64,000 nucleotides of DNA from Rhynchospora pubera. Taxonomy: Eukaryota > Streptophyta > Magnoliopsida > Poales > Cyperaceae. The stretch is from NCBI GenBank assembly GCA_028095005.1, contig CM051461.1, positions 171,871,144-171,935,143 on the forward strand, read 5' to 3'. Below the pieces are notes generated by a model that was given only the letters and a program-made list of their open reading frames with translations, had not been told where the DNA came from and ran no database searches. The translations under genes were made by a program, and so were the position numbers. Every line of letters starts with the position of its first letter. Position 1 is the first letter of the stretch. Positions 1 to 10,733 of the stretch are shown piece by piece.

Positions 1-340
1 TGGACGTCATGTATCTACTCCACCCCAGCTGGGTCAATGACTTGGAGATGTTTCAGGGGGAGATGCCCCTTGTAAGCAAGGCAGAGTTCTGTCTGACACA
101 TGCACTTAAAGAAGGTCCGTGTGTTTTATGGAATATGTTGAAAAGCTTTTCAAATGCAGTAGAGCTCAAGCTTTGCCTCTCTTTTATGGTCAGTAACGCA
201 TAAGTGCCAATTCTTTTTTTCTTGCACATTTTTGATAGCTATGGAAAGATTGACCTAAGTTGATCCTCCATGATCATGATCACTTCGATGAAAAAACTCC
301 AATATGATTAGAAAGTAAATATCAGAAATTGAGTTCTTCC

Positions 341-1441
341 CATGGTTCTGAAACTCGGAATCGGACTCGGACTCGGACTGTTGGTCAAAGGAGTCAACTC
401 GGGTGACTCGGAAAAACTCGGATGACTCGGTATGAAAACTCGGATTTTTTATGGAAACACTTCTAATGTCTTTAAAAATCAGAAAAAAAAATTAGAAAAA
501 ATTAGAAAAATATAATTATAAGATAAGTTACAGCATTTAAGTTTGAAAAGCATCAAATTAACTAAAAAAATAAAAACAATTCAATTCTAGAATATTACAT
601 AAGTTCATAAGACAGGAATGTTAAGAAGTTCATTGTATCTTCTAAATTCTAATTATACATTAAATTAAAGATAAATATTAGATTATAAAATATTATACAT
701 AAAGTAATTGATGCTCCATACAAATTCATTGCCAGAAGCTATTACTGGCACAATTTACAGAAATAACAAGTAAGCCTTATTTCAACAATAATTAACACAT
801 ACGGTTTGATAAATTGATAGCACATGGGTATTGAATAATAATAAAGGCAAGAATAAATTAAAGAGTCAAAATTAATTTTTTGGGTACCTCCTCTTCCCCT
901 TCACGCATCACCTCTCCCACTGTTGAGTTACGAAAGTAACGAAACCTCCTTCTGGCTCTTCCCCGACCACCTCTAAGTCTTCCCCCTTCACCTCTCCCCT
1001 TCCCCTTTAAGGATCGATAGGCGAGAGTCGCGAGACTGAAGATTTATTTGGCCCTTTACTGTTTTTTCCCGTACCTCCTCTTCCCTTTTTCAAATTGGGA
1101 TTTTGTGAGTTGTGAAAAATTCAGACTTCAGACCAATAATTGAAGAGTGAGACTGTGAGAGTGTGAGACGTTGTGAGTGAGCGAACAATTGATGCAATTA
1201 TTGGTGAGACGACGATCCATCAAATTTCAGTCGATTATGACCAATTTCGTTCACAAATCAGCACATTTCGCCCGATTCCAGCCGTTTCAGTTCAAAACTC
1301 GGTCGATTTCAGTCGTTCCAGTCGATTCATGAGGTACGTATCTCTAATCCGTGCTAAATCGAGAAAACTCGCCTCGTTAATCGCCGAGTCCGATCCGACT
1401 CGCCCGAGTCAACTCGGACTCGGACGAGTTTTTAAACCATG
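341..1441. mobile_element. Non-autonomous hAT-type element in F-box gene intron
   Basis: The two ends form imperfect terminal inverted repeats beginning CATGGTT, followed by runs of ACTCGGACTCGG-type sequence. The element is flanked by an exact 8-bp duplication, GTTCTTCC, at 333-340 and 1442-1449, as expected for the hAT superfamily. It is 1101 bp long and has no transposase-like ORF. Its pyrimidine-rich phrase GTACCTCCTCTTCCC occurs twice inside (about 883 and 1072). It lies between the first two repeat exons of the F-box gene, so it probably sits in an intron. Confidence 0.8.
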
Positions 1442-2230
1442 GTTCTTCCTTCATATTACATTGCAATTCCATAAATGAGCTAGAAAACCTTTACTTGTTT
1501 TATAATGGTCTCAATTGTAGAGGATTTTTAAGTGCTATAGTGTCATGACTAACGATTAACAAGTTCATTTTATCAGCGGACTATGCAATTTGAGGGGACC
1601 TATCTTGGAAATAGTGAGATGCCGCTGTGCTTTCCTAGGCTAGAGTATTTAGATGTTTCTTGCACTATGTATCATCTCAAGTTTTTTCAAGAGGAGATGC
1701 CGGTGCTGAGAAAGGCTGACATCCATTTAAGTGCCAGAAATAAGCGGCTTTTTGAAGTCTATTGCAATGTAGTTGACCTGAAGCTTACCATTAAAGATGA
1801 TTTGGTAGTCTTCAATACATTATCTTTCTCCTTCTATTTGTTTTCATTTGATATTTCCTATTTGTAGCTTCTATTGAAATAAGTAACTTTTGCTCTTTAT
1901 TATTAAGATGCATCACCCATTTGCTAGTCGATAATAATATGAGATTTAGTTATGTTTAATTATATGAGAGGAGAGCAAATTTTGGTGCACAATACAAAGT
2001 TATCTTGGATTGTTCATGGCTTTACTATTTGATTAACTTTGTTATCTGAATAATAAGTAGGAATGAATTGAATTGGGAAAATAACCTTGCTGATTTAAAA
2101 TGCTTTTATTTAACATTCCTTGGTTTAAGCTTTTTAATTTAGTCAAATCATTTTCTTATGGATCTAGGAGTAATAATTAATAACTTCAATCTTTCAGGAA
2201 GATAAAGAACTTGGGGAGACATATCTCCGA

Positions 2231-3019
2231 CAGGGGCGAAGCTACATGGCATTTGGTGGGTCCATGGACCCACCTCAAAAAAAAAATTTACTTCATATTA
2301 TATTTATTTGTAACTAAAAAAAAAATCCATAAGAAGTTAAGGACCCATCTTAAATATTTGAAGGATCCAGCTGGACATGTCGTGTTTGATTTGAATTGCA
2401 TAACGACATCTAAAAAATCGCATAGGGACCCAGATAGCATTCATTCGTGACTAATCGCCTTCTTCCCTCCTACCCAATGAATCTTATTAAGACAACACTT
2501 AGAATATAATGAAATATTTTGATAAAAAATTATTTGTAGCATATATATACTAGCGTGAATCTCGCACATTTCGTGATTTTTCTATATAATATTTTGTGAA
2601 CTTTAGGATATTATAAATAAAAGTTATCATAAATGATGAAAAATACAACTCGGATATTATATAAAAACTACCACTAAAAATAAAAATAAAATAAGTGCTA
2701 AATGAGATTTCTAAAGAACATATTATGCAAAATTATGAAAAAAATTAAAATTCATAGAAAATTGTTGTATTTTTTGTTGTCTTGATTTTTGAATTATTAT
2801 CTTGTATATTAAATATATTATTTTAGATTTTCTATTGTTATTATAATATATATTTGATTTCTCATGACTTTTTTATCTAACATTATTTTAGAGTTGTTTA
2901 TTTAAGAATTATTATTATAGTATGTCTATATTAGACGTTACATCATAGTTCATATATATATTTTCAGCAAAAAGAAATTTTACAGACCCTGCTGACATAA
3001 AATTCTAGCTTCGCCACTG
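2231..3019. mobile_element. Non-autonomous hAT-type element inside a coding exon
   Basis: The terminal inverted repeats are CAGGGGCGAAGCTA at the left and TAGCTTCGCCACTG at the right. An exact 8-bp target duplication, ATCTCCGA, lies at 2223-2230 and 3020-3027. The element is 789 bp, AT-rich and has no transposase. Removing it with one duplication copy restores a continuous reading frame of the F-box gene's repeat exon, which shows the insertion point was coding sequence. Confidence 0.88.
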
Positions 3020-3369
3020 ATCTCCGATGTCATGAGATGCATGAGATGCATCTGCCTTTCCCTAAGCTGGAGTATTTGGAGTTCTCTTGCAGTATGTGTT
3101 TTATCAAAATGTTTCAAGTGGAGATGCCTGTGCTAAGAAAGGCTAAAATTCACCTCTATTATGCCAACGAGAAGTTTGTGCCACAAGCAAACAGCTTTCT
3201 GAAATGTATTGCTAATGTAGTAGACCTGAAACTTACTATTCAGGACGCTTGGGTAAATTTTCAATATAATTATGTTTCTCCTTGTGTTTATTTTATTTAT
3301 TATTTTCTGTTTATGAGTTTCTATTGAAATAACTAATTTTATCCTTTGTGATGTAGTTGACTAGTAGAC

Positions 3370-3402
3370 CTGAAATGTATTGCTAATGTAGTAGACCTGA
3401 AA
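3370..3402 (+). repeat. 33-bp copy of exon sequence placed in the downstream intron
   Basis: The bases starting CTGAAATGTATTGCTAATG here repeat the exon segment at 3199-3231 without a mismatch that I can see. The copy sits in the intron about 120 bp after the exon ends, at a point where the homologous intron of the neighbouring repeat unit has no such sequence. It looks like templated filler DNA from break repair. Confidence 0.7.
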
Positions 3403-4626
3403 GTCAAAATGCATCACTCATGTGTCAGTTGATCATTATACAGGATTTAGTTAGTTTTTTTATCCTTTGCAAAGTTTGGTGCACTAGACAAAGGATAGAG
3501 TGTTCATGACTTTACTATTTCTTTACCTTTATTTCAAAATTTTAGTAGGAATGCATTGAATTGGGAATACAACATATCTATTTACAATGCTTTGGAGATT
3601 GTCAAATATTTATCATTTTCCCCAACCAAATAGGCTCCTAAGCTTTTTAAGCCTGCCAAATGATATTTTTGCCAAATCAGAGAATCTGGTACTTCAGGCT
3701 AGGTTAATAAAATTGACAGTTCTGTATACTTAAATGGTCATCGAATGTTTGGTCTATTGAGGAAAATTTTATCCAATTTAGCCAAACCTTGTGTTTTTTG
3801 GCTCTGAATTCGTTTGAATTGCATCTGTCTAAAACGGATTGTTTGCATCTTTATTTTATGGAATGGGAAAACTAAGTTGGGTGCCATAGCCGCTATTATA
3901 AGTTCTTGCCTATCCTGTGGTTTGCCCATCTGTCGTCAGGTTTGTTTACAGGTGAAATCTTCAATATAGCTTTTGTTGAACATAATTGGTCTTTATAGCG
4001 TCACTGAATTGTTATCTATTAAGCAAATTTGGAACTTGTACATCTGTACTTATGTTTCAATATCATTGTTGTTTTCTCTGTCATAGGATCAGTTAAAACC
4101 ATTTCGTTTTTTGGAGTCCTACAAGAACATGCCTTTATTTCCTCGCTTGACTGACTTCGAGCTTTATACATCTTGTCATGAAGCCACGATCGAAGACGTG
4201 ATTTACTTGCTTCAAAATTCTCCTGTTTTGAACTGCCTAAAGATACACCACATGGTACTAGTTCAATTTCTATACAGCTTTGTTTATTTATTAATTCATT
4301 AGTTGACTAGAAATATACCTTCTAAAAGATCTTTTATGTTGACAAGTTCTCTATTCTTGAGTCTTGCTGTACCTCTTATCTTTTTTACTGCTTTGTCACG
4401 TTGTTTTATTTGATCCTTTGATGATTTGAGTATTGGATATTTCTCTTAGGATCGGTGTATAGAGAATGAAGATAAGAAGAAGATATATTGGCAATCCAAG
4501 CTACCTCGGAACTCCGAAAACAATTTCCAGCATGCCTGTTTTAGTGATCTCCATATCAGAGATGTGAAGAGTACTGTTATTAAGCTGCTTTCTGGAAGGC
4601 TCAGTTCTAAGAAGCGCAATACATAA

Positions 4627-6880
4627 AAAGTGGCTATAGCAGGACTTAAAATTTGGCTATAGCTGTTTTATTTGGGCTTCTAGTAGCTGACCAATCTAAT
4701 TAAATCTTCTGTAGAGAAGTACTATTTTTTTTTTGTCGGCCTTAATTTCTGTGGTGTTATAAAATTCTAGAAAGTGCATCTTTTTTGTAAGTACTGGTTA
4801 GTTGAATGTTCCACAAAACAGAATACGTACAGAGGATTCCAATTGATCTTTGGTGCCGAAAATCTTTGACATGTAGGTACCACGAATCCTTGGTAAAACT
4901 TGCAATCTTTTCCTATCTGCAGCCTTAAAAACTAGCTTAATCTACCAGTATGCCTTTTTATTTGCTTTATGAACTTGTTTCTTGTTATTGTGAAGTTGTT
5001 CCAGCTGTATGCTTGGCAATCAGCCTTTTTATGTACCCCTCGGAGCACAAAGGACTATTAAGATGAGGAACAAACTATCACTGTTCACAGTTAACCACAA
5101 TGTTTGAATTTGTCACAAAATGAGAGGCAAAAATCTGGGATTGAAGCAAACTGCTTGCATACAAGCTCAAGTGCACAAAAAAATTGAGATTTAATTGCAT
5201 AAAAGATAGACTATTTTGAGCTCTGAAAAGTAAAAAGTAAAAAGCTGCAAAAGAATTCAACGTATAGTCACAAACACAACCTGCAGCTGTGGCGACGCTT
5301 CTTGTACCATTGGTTTAGGTAAAAATCAACTTTAGTTAAACTTTGGATAATTTTTTATATAAAGCGCTCGATCAAGTTTCGAAAGTATGAATAGTTTAGT
5401 CCATGCAAATATAGAAAATTATGATATTTTGACATTGTAATTGAGCGAAAAACGTGGCCTGAAATGTTAACAACCGGAAATTATTTGGATTTTTTTTCCC
5501 TAAAAGAGTTAATTTTCTTTTCCAATATCACAAAGTGCTGCAAACTCAAAAAAAAAATCCCCAAAGATTCTCATGAGTTTTATAAATCCACTCTCGATTC
5601 ACTTAGAACGTCTATTCTCTCGATTCCAAATCCACAGTCGGCGTCAAATTCTCCTAATCCAAACAAAAATTTGAAATCGAATTTTGTAATTCATGCTTAG
5701 ACCCGTTTGGAAACATTTTTTGGATATGCATCCTTTTATGATATTGAAAAAGAAAATTGAGGCGGAACAAAAAAATATCCATTCTTCACGCCGCTTAGAT
5801 TTTTGTATAATTTTTTTTTTCCAATCTTAACGTTGACTCATCGTAATTTTTTACGTCTGGATAGAAAATATGATAAATATATTATATCTAATGGTATTTT
5901 TGATATTTGAGTTTTAGATTTTCAATTAGTAAAATTTAAAAATAAAGGCGTAGCGGAGGTACAGGTACCCCGAATTGAGGCATTTCAACCTCAACAACGT
6001 TTCTTAGAAGTGGTCTTAAAAGAATTACGGACATTTTTAATTTTCTTCCTATATATTGTTTCTCTATATTTTCATACAACGAATGGTATATAATATTTTT
6101 ACTAAATTCAATTATGAACTGACAAATTTGGATTTATTTAGAAAGTAAAACATGTAGTTCATAATTTTTCATGTATGTAAGTTATTCAAATATAAACTAC
6201 CTTCTAATTTATAAAATTATAAATTATTTTGTTTTGTTGTTAAAAAGTCAAATAAATCTTTTGTTAATGAATGATATCACTAAAGATAACTTAGCGTACA
6301 AAAATAATTGAATTTTCGGATAAGTTTGCAATTTATATCCTTGACTTTCGTGATTTGATGAGATCCGACGGCTGCTGGTCAGTGCAGCACGATTTTATGT
6401 CCGTTGGGACCAGCACTTACACCATCTCCACTGCCACAAATGCGATGCTTAGTTGGACTCCACCGTGTCATCCATGTCATCAAGAATCACAGCGATTATT
6501 CCACGTGTCTTAACCCTAACCGCTCGTGCTAAATTTTCTCACATGGGCATTTTATCCTACTGGTATCGCATCACGAGTTGCACATCACAACAGATCTATT
6601 GCCCCTTGGACCCAGATCAGACCGTTGGATCTTTTCCACGCGCCCATGCGGCCATGCCGCATGATTATTGATTTTGTCATATCCCCTCAGCCACCCAAAC
6701 AGCAAGCACCAAATATTATCCAACACTAGGTCGCCACGTACGCAAAACATGAATTGTGTACTGTGTCTACATTTGCTGTTGCTACATTAGGAGATCAAAA
6801 GTTCCTCCAAAATACGGCCATTGGCAAAATATCGCCAGGGAGAAAATCCAAATTCCGAAATGCCATTGGCGGAGGGGATG
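4627..6880. other. AT-rich intergenic region between F-box gene and POR
   Basis: No credible exon is seen; short ORFs here lack splice context and family similarity. About 5300-6300 is very AT-rich. The POR-proximal part (6360-6730) is more GC-balanced and includes a perfect CACGTG at 6502-6507. That could be a light-responsive G-box for POR, but it lies about 560 bp upstream of the start codon. Confidence 0.5.
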
Positions 6881-6883
6881 TCT

Positions 6884-6954
6884 ACGTGGCAGTGGTGGGA
6901 CAGTAGCTATCCGAAATCCCTGGCTATCATTTCTCCTGGAAACTGGTATAAATA
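6884..6954 (+). promoter_or_regulatory. POR core promoter: ACGTGGC element and TATA box
   Basis: TATAAATA lies at 6947-6954, about 110 bp upstream of the POR ATG, a sensible TATA position given a short leader. ACGTGGC (6884-6890) matches the core of plant G-box-type sites bound by bZIP/bHLH factors such as HY5 and PIFs, which are known regulators of POR genes. The match is by sequence only; no transcription start was measured. Confidence 0.55.
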
Positions 6955-7064
6955 ACCCCCTTCCAGCGCTTTGTTTCTCCACCACTCAAATTCATTCAGA
7001 GCCTAAATTTGAATCTTTGTGTTCTTTTCAGTAGATATTTTCTGTTAGTATATTTTGTATAGAG

Positions 7065-9419
7065 ATGGCACTACAGGCTACTTTTCTTCCCTCGGCTGTC
7101 ACTGTACACAAGGAGGTAATGCAAAATAGTGTAATACATTTGTTCAAGTTCTGATAGACTGATACTGATACTGATCTGAGTTTCTGACATTGCACATGAG
7201 AGTTCAGCAACCACATTATGCTCATTTAAGTGGGATTGCAAAAATGTTGCCTATTTGGTTGTATTTACTAACTATAGGAGTACACTTGAAAACAAAATTT
7301 CTTTTTTGGCAGTGTTAGTGTGACAAAAGGGAATACCCTAAAAATCAACATAGGTCAATTTGTACTGTGCATCAATCATTAAACAATTCATACTTAATTG
7401 CAAGCTATTCTAATGTAGGCCAAATTGGGCATCAAGGATTCTTCATTTGTTGGCATTTCTCTTGCCGGCAATGCGAAGGTTGAATTTGGAGCTCCCCTTC
7501 GTGCAAAGGTAAAATCAGGACAATTATCATAAATTGTAACAAAAATATTTAAAATTCCATCCAACGTCAATCGATCGAGCAATTATCGAATTAACCACCA
7601 GCCTATCCATTTGCAGAAACTAAGCATACCACTCGTAGTAAAAGCCCAGACAACTGCAGTTGCGGTCCCAGGTCTGAACAAATCTTCTCTAGAGGGCAAA
7701 AAGGTCCTTAGAAAAGGTGTAGTGGTGGTAACTGGTGCCTCCTCTGGCTTAGGGCTTGCCGCTGCCAAGGCCCTGGCAGAAGATGGCAAATGGCATGTGG
7801 TCATGGCATGCCGCGATTTCTTGAAGACTGAAAAGGCTGCCAAGTCAGTCGGCATGCCAAAGGAGAATTACTCCATCATGCACTTAGACTTGGCTTCTCT
7901 TGACAGTGTGAGGCAATTTGTAGAGAATTTCAGACGGTCAGGTATGGCGCTTGATGTGTTGGTGTGCAATGCAGCTATTTACAGACCGACTGCACGACAA
8001 CCAACCTACACAGCAGACGGGATCGAGATGAGTGTTGGTGTAAACCACCTTGGTCATTTTCTCCTTGCGAGATTGATGCTTGAGGACTTGAAGAAGTCAG
8101 ATTATCCATCAAAACGCCTCATCATTGTTGGCTCCATTACTGGTATGCAACTATATAATTTACCTTTTGCCTCATGCATTGTTCCCCTTTATTTTAGATT
8201 GGGAATGTGTGATCATATATTAAAGAAATACGGTACATCTTCAGTTTCATCTTGAGCTACAACTACAGGATCAAACATGGTTTCTCCCTAAGTAGACATA
8301 TCTGTGCATTTAGAAAATTAACAATAATTGCTAATTAGTTAGAATGTTTCATTAAAAAGGTAGTGTATTTGAGATTTGGTTGTAGTATAGTTGAGAGATA
8401 TTCCACTGCAAATATCTGACTGACATGCAAGCATCTCACTTTCTTATTCTTTCCCTACACATTTCAATAGCATCTGATAGAAAATAGCACATCATTGTTG
8501 TTACTAACCAGTACCAGTAAGACTTGCCAAACTATTTTTGACCTAATTCTTGATACATTTTCAGGAAACACTAACACCTTGGCTGGAAACATACCACCAA
8601 AGGCCGGTTTGGGGGACCTACGAGGCCTGGCAGCTGGACTAAACTCACACCACTCGAGCATGATCGATGGTGGCAGCTTTGATGGTGCGAAGGCGTACAA
8701 GGACAGCAAGATCTGCAACATGCTGACAATGCAAGAGTTCCACCGTCGATTCCATGAGGAGACAGGAATCACCTTCGCCTCGCTCTACCCAGGTTGCATT
8801 GCCACCACCGGCTTATTCAGGGAACATATTCCACTCTTTAGAGCACTATTCCCACCTTTCCAACAGTTCATTACCAAGGGTTTTGTCTCAGAAGCCGAGT
8901 CTGGGAAGAGGCTTGCACAGGTATGCCAATGATTCAAAGATCTAAATTGAGGGGAACTTTACTGGCAAATACTGCTTTCAGTTCAACCTGGTAGTTGTAG
9001 TGAAATATATATTCTTAATATTATAGGCAGGAATTTTTGACGATGAGCCCAATTGAGAACCAAATTAACTCAAACTGGGACAACAAAAACCTAAATTCAT
9101 ATTGAACTCCTTGGTACAAAATCAATTAGGATAATAACACTTGCTCTCTTTTAATTGGCCTGTGTCTCATGCTTTCTAATTTGTGCAACAACTAACATTT
9201 TCAATATGCAATTTCCATTCAACAAGTCTTAATAATTTATGTTTTTCTTTTTTTAAATTTCAGGTGGTTAGTGATCCCAGTCTAACAAAGTCCGGTGTGT
9301 ACTGGAGCTGGAACAAGGCTTCGGCCTCATTTGAGAACCAGTTGTCCCAGGAGGCAAGCGATCCTGAGAAGGCACGCAAGGTGTGGGAAATTAGTGAGAA
9401 GCTGGTTGGATTGGCCTAA
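7065..9419 (+). CDS. POR: Light-dependent NADPH:protochlorophyllide oxidoreductase, chloroplastic
   Basis: This enzyme reduces the C17-C18 double bond of protochlorophyllide to chlorophyllide, using NADPH and light, in plastids. Five exons: 7065-7115, 7419-7508, 7617-8142, 8565-8920 and 9264-9419 (stop TAA), giving 392 residues against about 400 for the family. Residues 1 to about 65 look like a transit peptide (MALQATFLP start, Ser/Ala/Val-rich). The SDR fold follows: the NADPH-binding TGASSGLG at about 86-93, a CNAAIY motif, and the catalytic Tyr267 and Lys271 in AYKDSK. Further hallmarks are LNKSSLEGKKVLRKG ahead of the Rossmann motif and the C-terminal VYWSWNK. All splice sites are GT/AG and the joined frame is open. 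The ATG was chosen as the first Met with a plausible transit peptide, downstream of a TATA box. I cannot tell POR-A, -B or -C type. I see nothing broken. Confidence 0.96.
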
Positions 9420-9552
9420 ATTAAAGCACAATAATCTTTGAGTTGCTTGCGAGATTAGCTTTGAAATTGGGTTGTGTTGCATCAGCTGCTAGGTTGCTTT
9501 GCACCTGAGATTCTTGTAGTAGATTTTTGTACAATTTTTTTATGAGCAATGG

Positions 9553-9558
9553 AATAAA
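9553..9558 (+). terminator. Candidate POR polyadenylation signal
   Basis: AATAAA lies 134 bp after the POR stop codon, in a T-rich 3' region typical of plant 3' ends. No cleavage site can be assigned from sequence. Confidence 0.4.
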
Positions 9559-9619
9559 ATCGCAGGCTTTTGTTATTTCAACTTGTGATGGATATACAAG
9601 TGCTTGACTCAACGACCAT

Positions 9620-10560
9620 TTTTAAATTATCATACTGCGTACTGACTTAGGAGCAAAAAAGTTGTTGAGTTTCTAAGAACCAGGAAAAATCCTGGTTGGT
9701 GGCTTAGTATTGATCTTGATTGAGAAAAAAGGAACAGAAACAGTTTCTTAATTGTGTAGAGCTGTTGTTGATTGCTGGGTTAAAACAGGTTACAAATATA
9801 TGCTTTTATAATGTTGGACAGTTTGTTTTTACAAAACAGAAATAGTGTTTCTGTAATTCTGTTAATTTGTTAAAGGACATCTTTTTTGCACAACAGAAAA
9901 AAGGCCACCTTTTTCCATGTTTGTATTAAGCAGTATACTATTACTATCACATTCAAAATTAATTAATGAATCTACCAAGATACGATGACGGCGTTAATAA
10001 TTTAAAATCAGAGGCCGAATTGATAAGCATGGAATTTTTCATTAGAAGATGCCCCAAAATAAAATAGACTTGAACAGTAGATACAAATATTTATGCAGTA
10101 GTTTCATGATAAATTTAAAAATAATAAAGATTGAGACAAAAAAAAAAGTTCAAAAATTTTATTGTAAAACCAAACAAAGAGAATTATTATATTTACGAAT
10201 TAAGAATTAACAAATCCTTTTATTATTTGATCGCAAGACTTTCTCAACTCTAAATATGATTGAATGTTGAAGATACTTTTATTTGCTTTCATGTAAAATG
10301 CATTTCTGAATTGTAAGATTTTCTTTTGTTGTTTATTACTGTCATTGTTAATGGAAACTAGTTAAGAAATATTTAATTTAATTATATTAAAATGAAAATA
10401 AAAAAATTTAAAAACAGCAGTGGTATTTAAATATAAAAATTCCTAAAACACCCTTTTGAAAGTGTAAGATTTTTTTTTAGCTTTTTATATTCCGACCGTT
10501 AAAGAATACCAGTTAAGAAACATCTAATTATATTTGAAAATAACCAATACAACCAGCCCC
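9620..10560. other. AT-rich intergenic region, no gene seen
   Basis: AT-rich sequence between the POR 3' end and the leader of the first transporter gene. No exon, RNA gene or bounded repeat could be supported. Confidence 0.5.
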
Positions 10561-10733
10561 AATGATCTATCTAATTGTTTAAAAAAAATTCATTAGAGCA
10601 TTTGGTCAAAAACAAAGTCCCTTCACTCGACTACTTTCAGAGAGAGCTAGAAAGACGGACAGAGAGATTCACTGATTCAGTGAGAGAGAGAGAAGGGAGA
10701 GAGGGAGAAGAAGCGAGAAGGAGAACCAGAGGG

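Larger units (their letters stand above)
1..4626 (+). pseudogene. F-box/LRR-type protein gene, 3' part, transposon-disrupted
   Basis: Only the LRR-like and C-terminal part is in the window; no F-box is visible because the gene starts before base 1. Proposed exons are 1-188, 1577-1804, 2198-2230 joined to 3028-3252, 4087-4254 and 4450-4626 (stop TAA), all with GT/AG borders and mostly phase 0. Three exons encode versions of one unit of about 65-80 residues with a shared core (FPRLEYL, then EMPVLRKA, then NVVDLKLTI). The last exons give FPRLTDFELY, then a lysine-rich tail ending SSKKRNT. This layout is typical of plant F-box/FBD/LRR proteins, which are substrate receptors of SCF ubiquitin ligases. 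A hAT-type element at 2231-3019 interrupts the third repeat exon 33 nt after its acceptor, so the allele is probably broken. An AG at 3007-3008 inside the element could act as acceptor, but it would not keep the phase-0 frame. The family call comes from pattern recognition; the exact subfamily is uncertain. Confidence 0.65.

Noticed and set aside
1173..1478. 101-codon ORF within the first hAT-type element
   Set aside because: It contains the right TIR and simple-sequence words; no hAT dimerisation or BED zinc-finger motif, so chance ORF.
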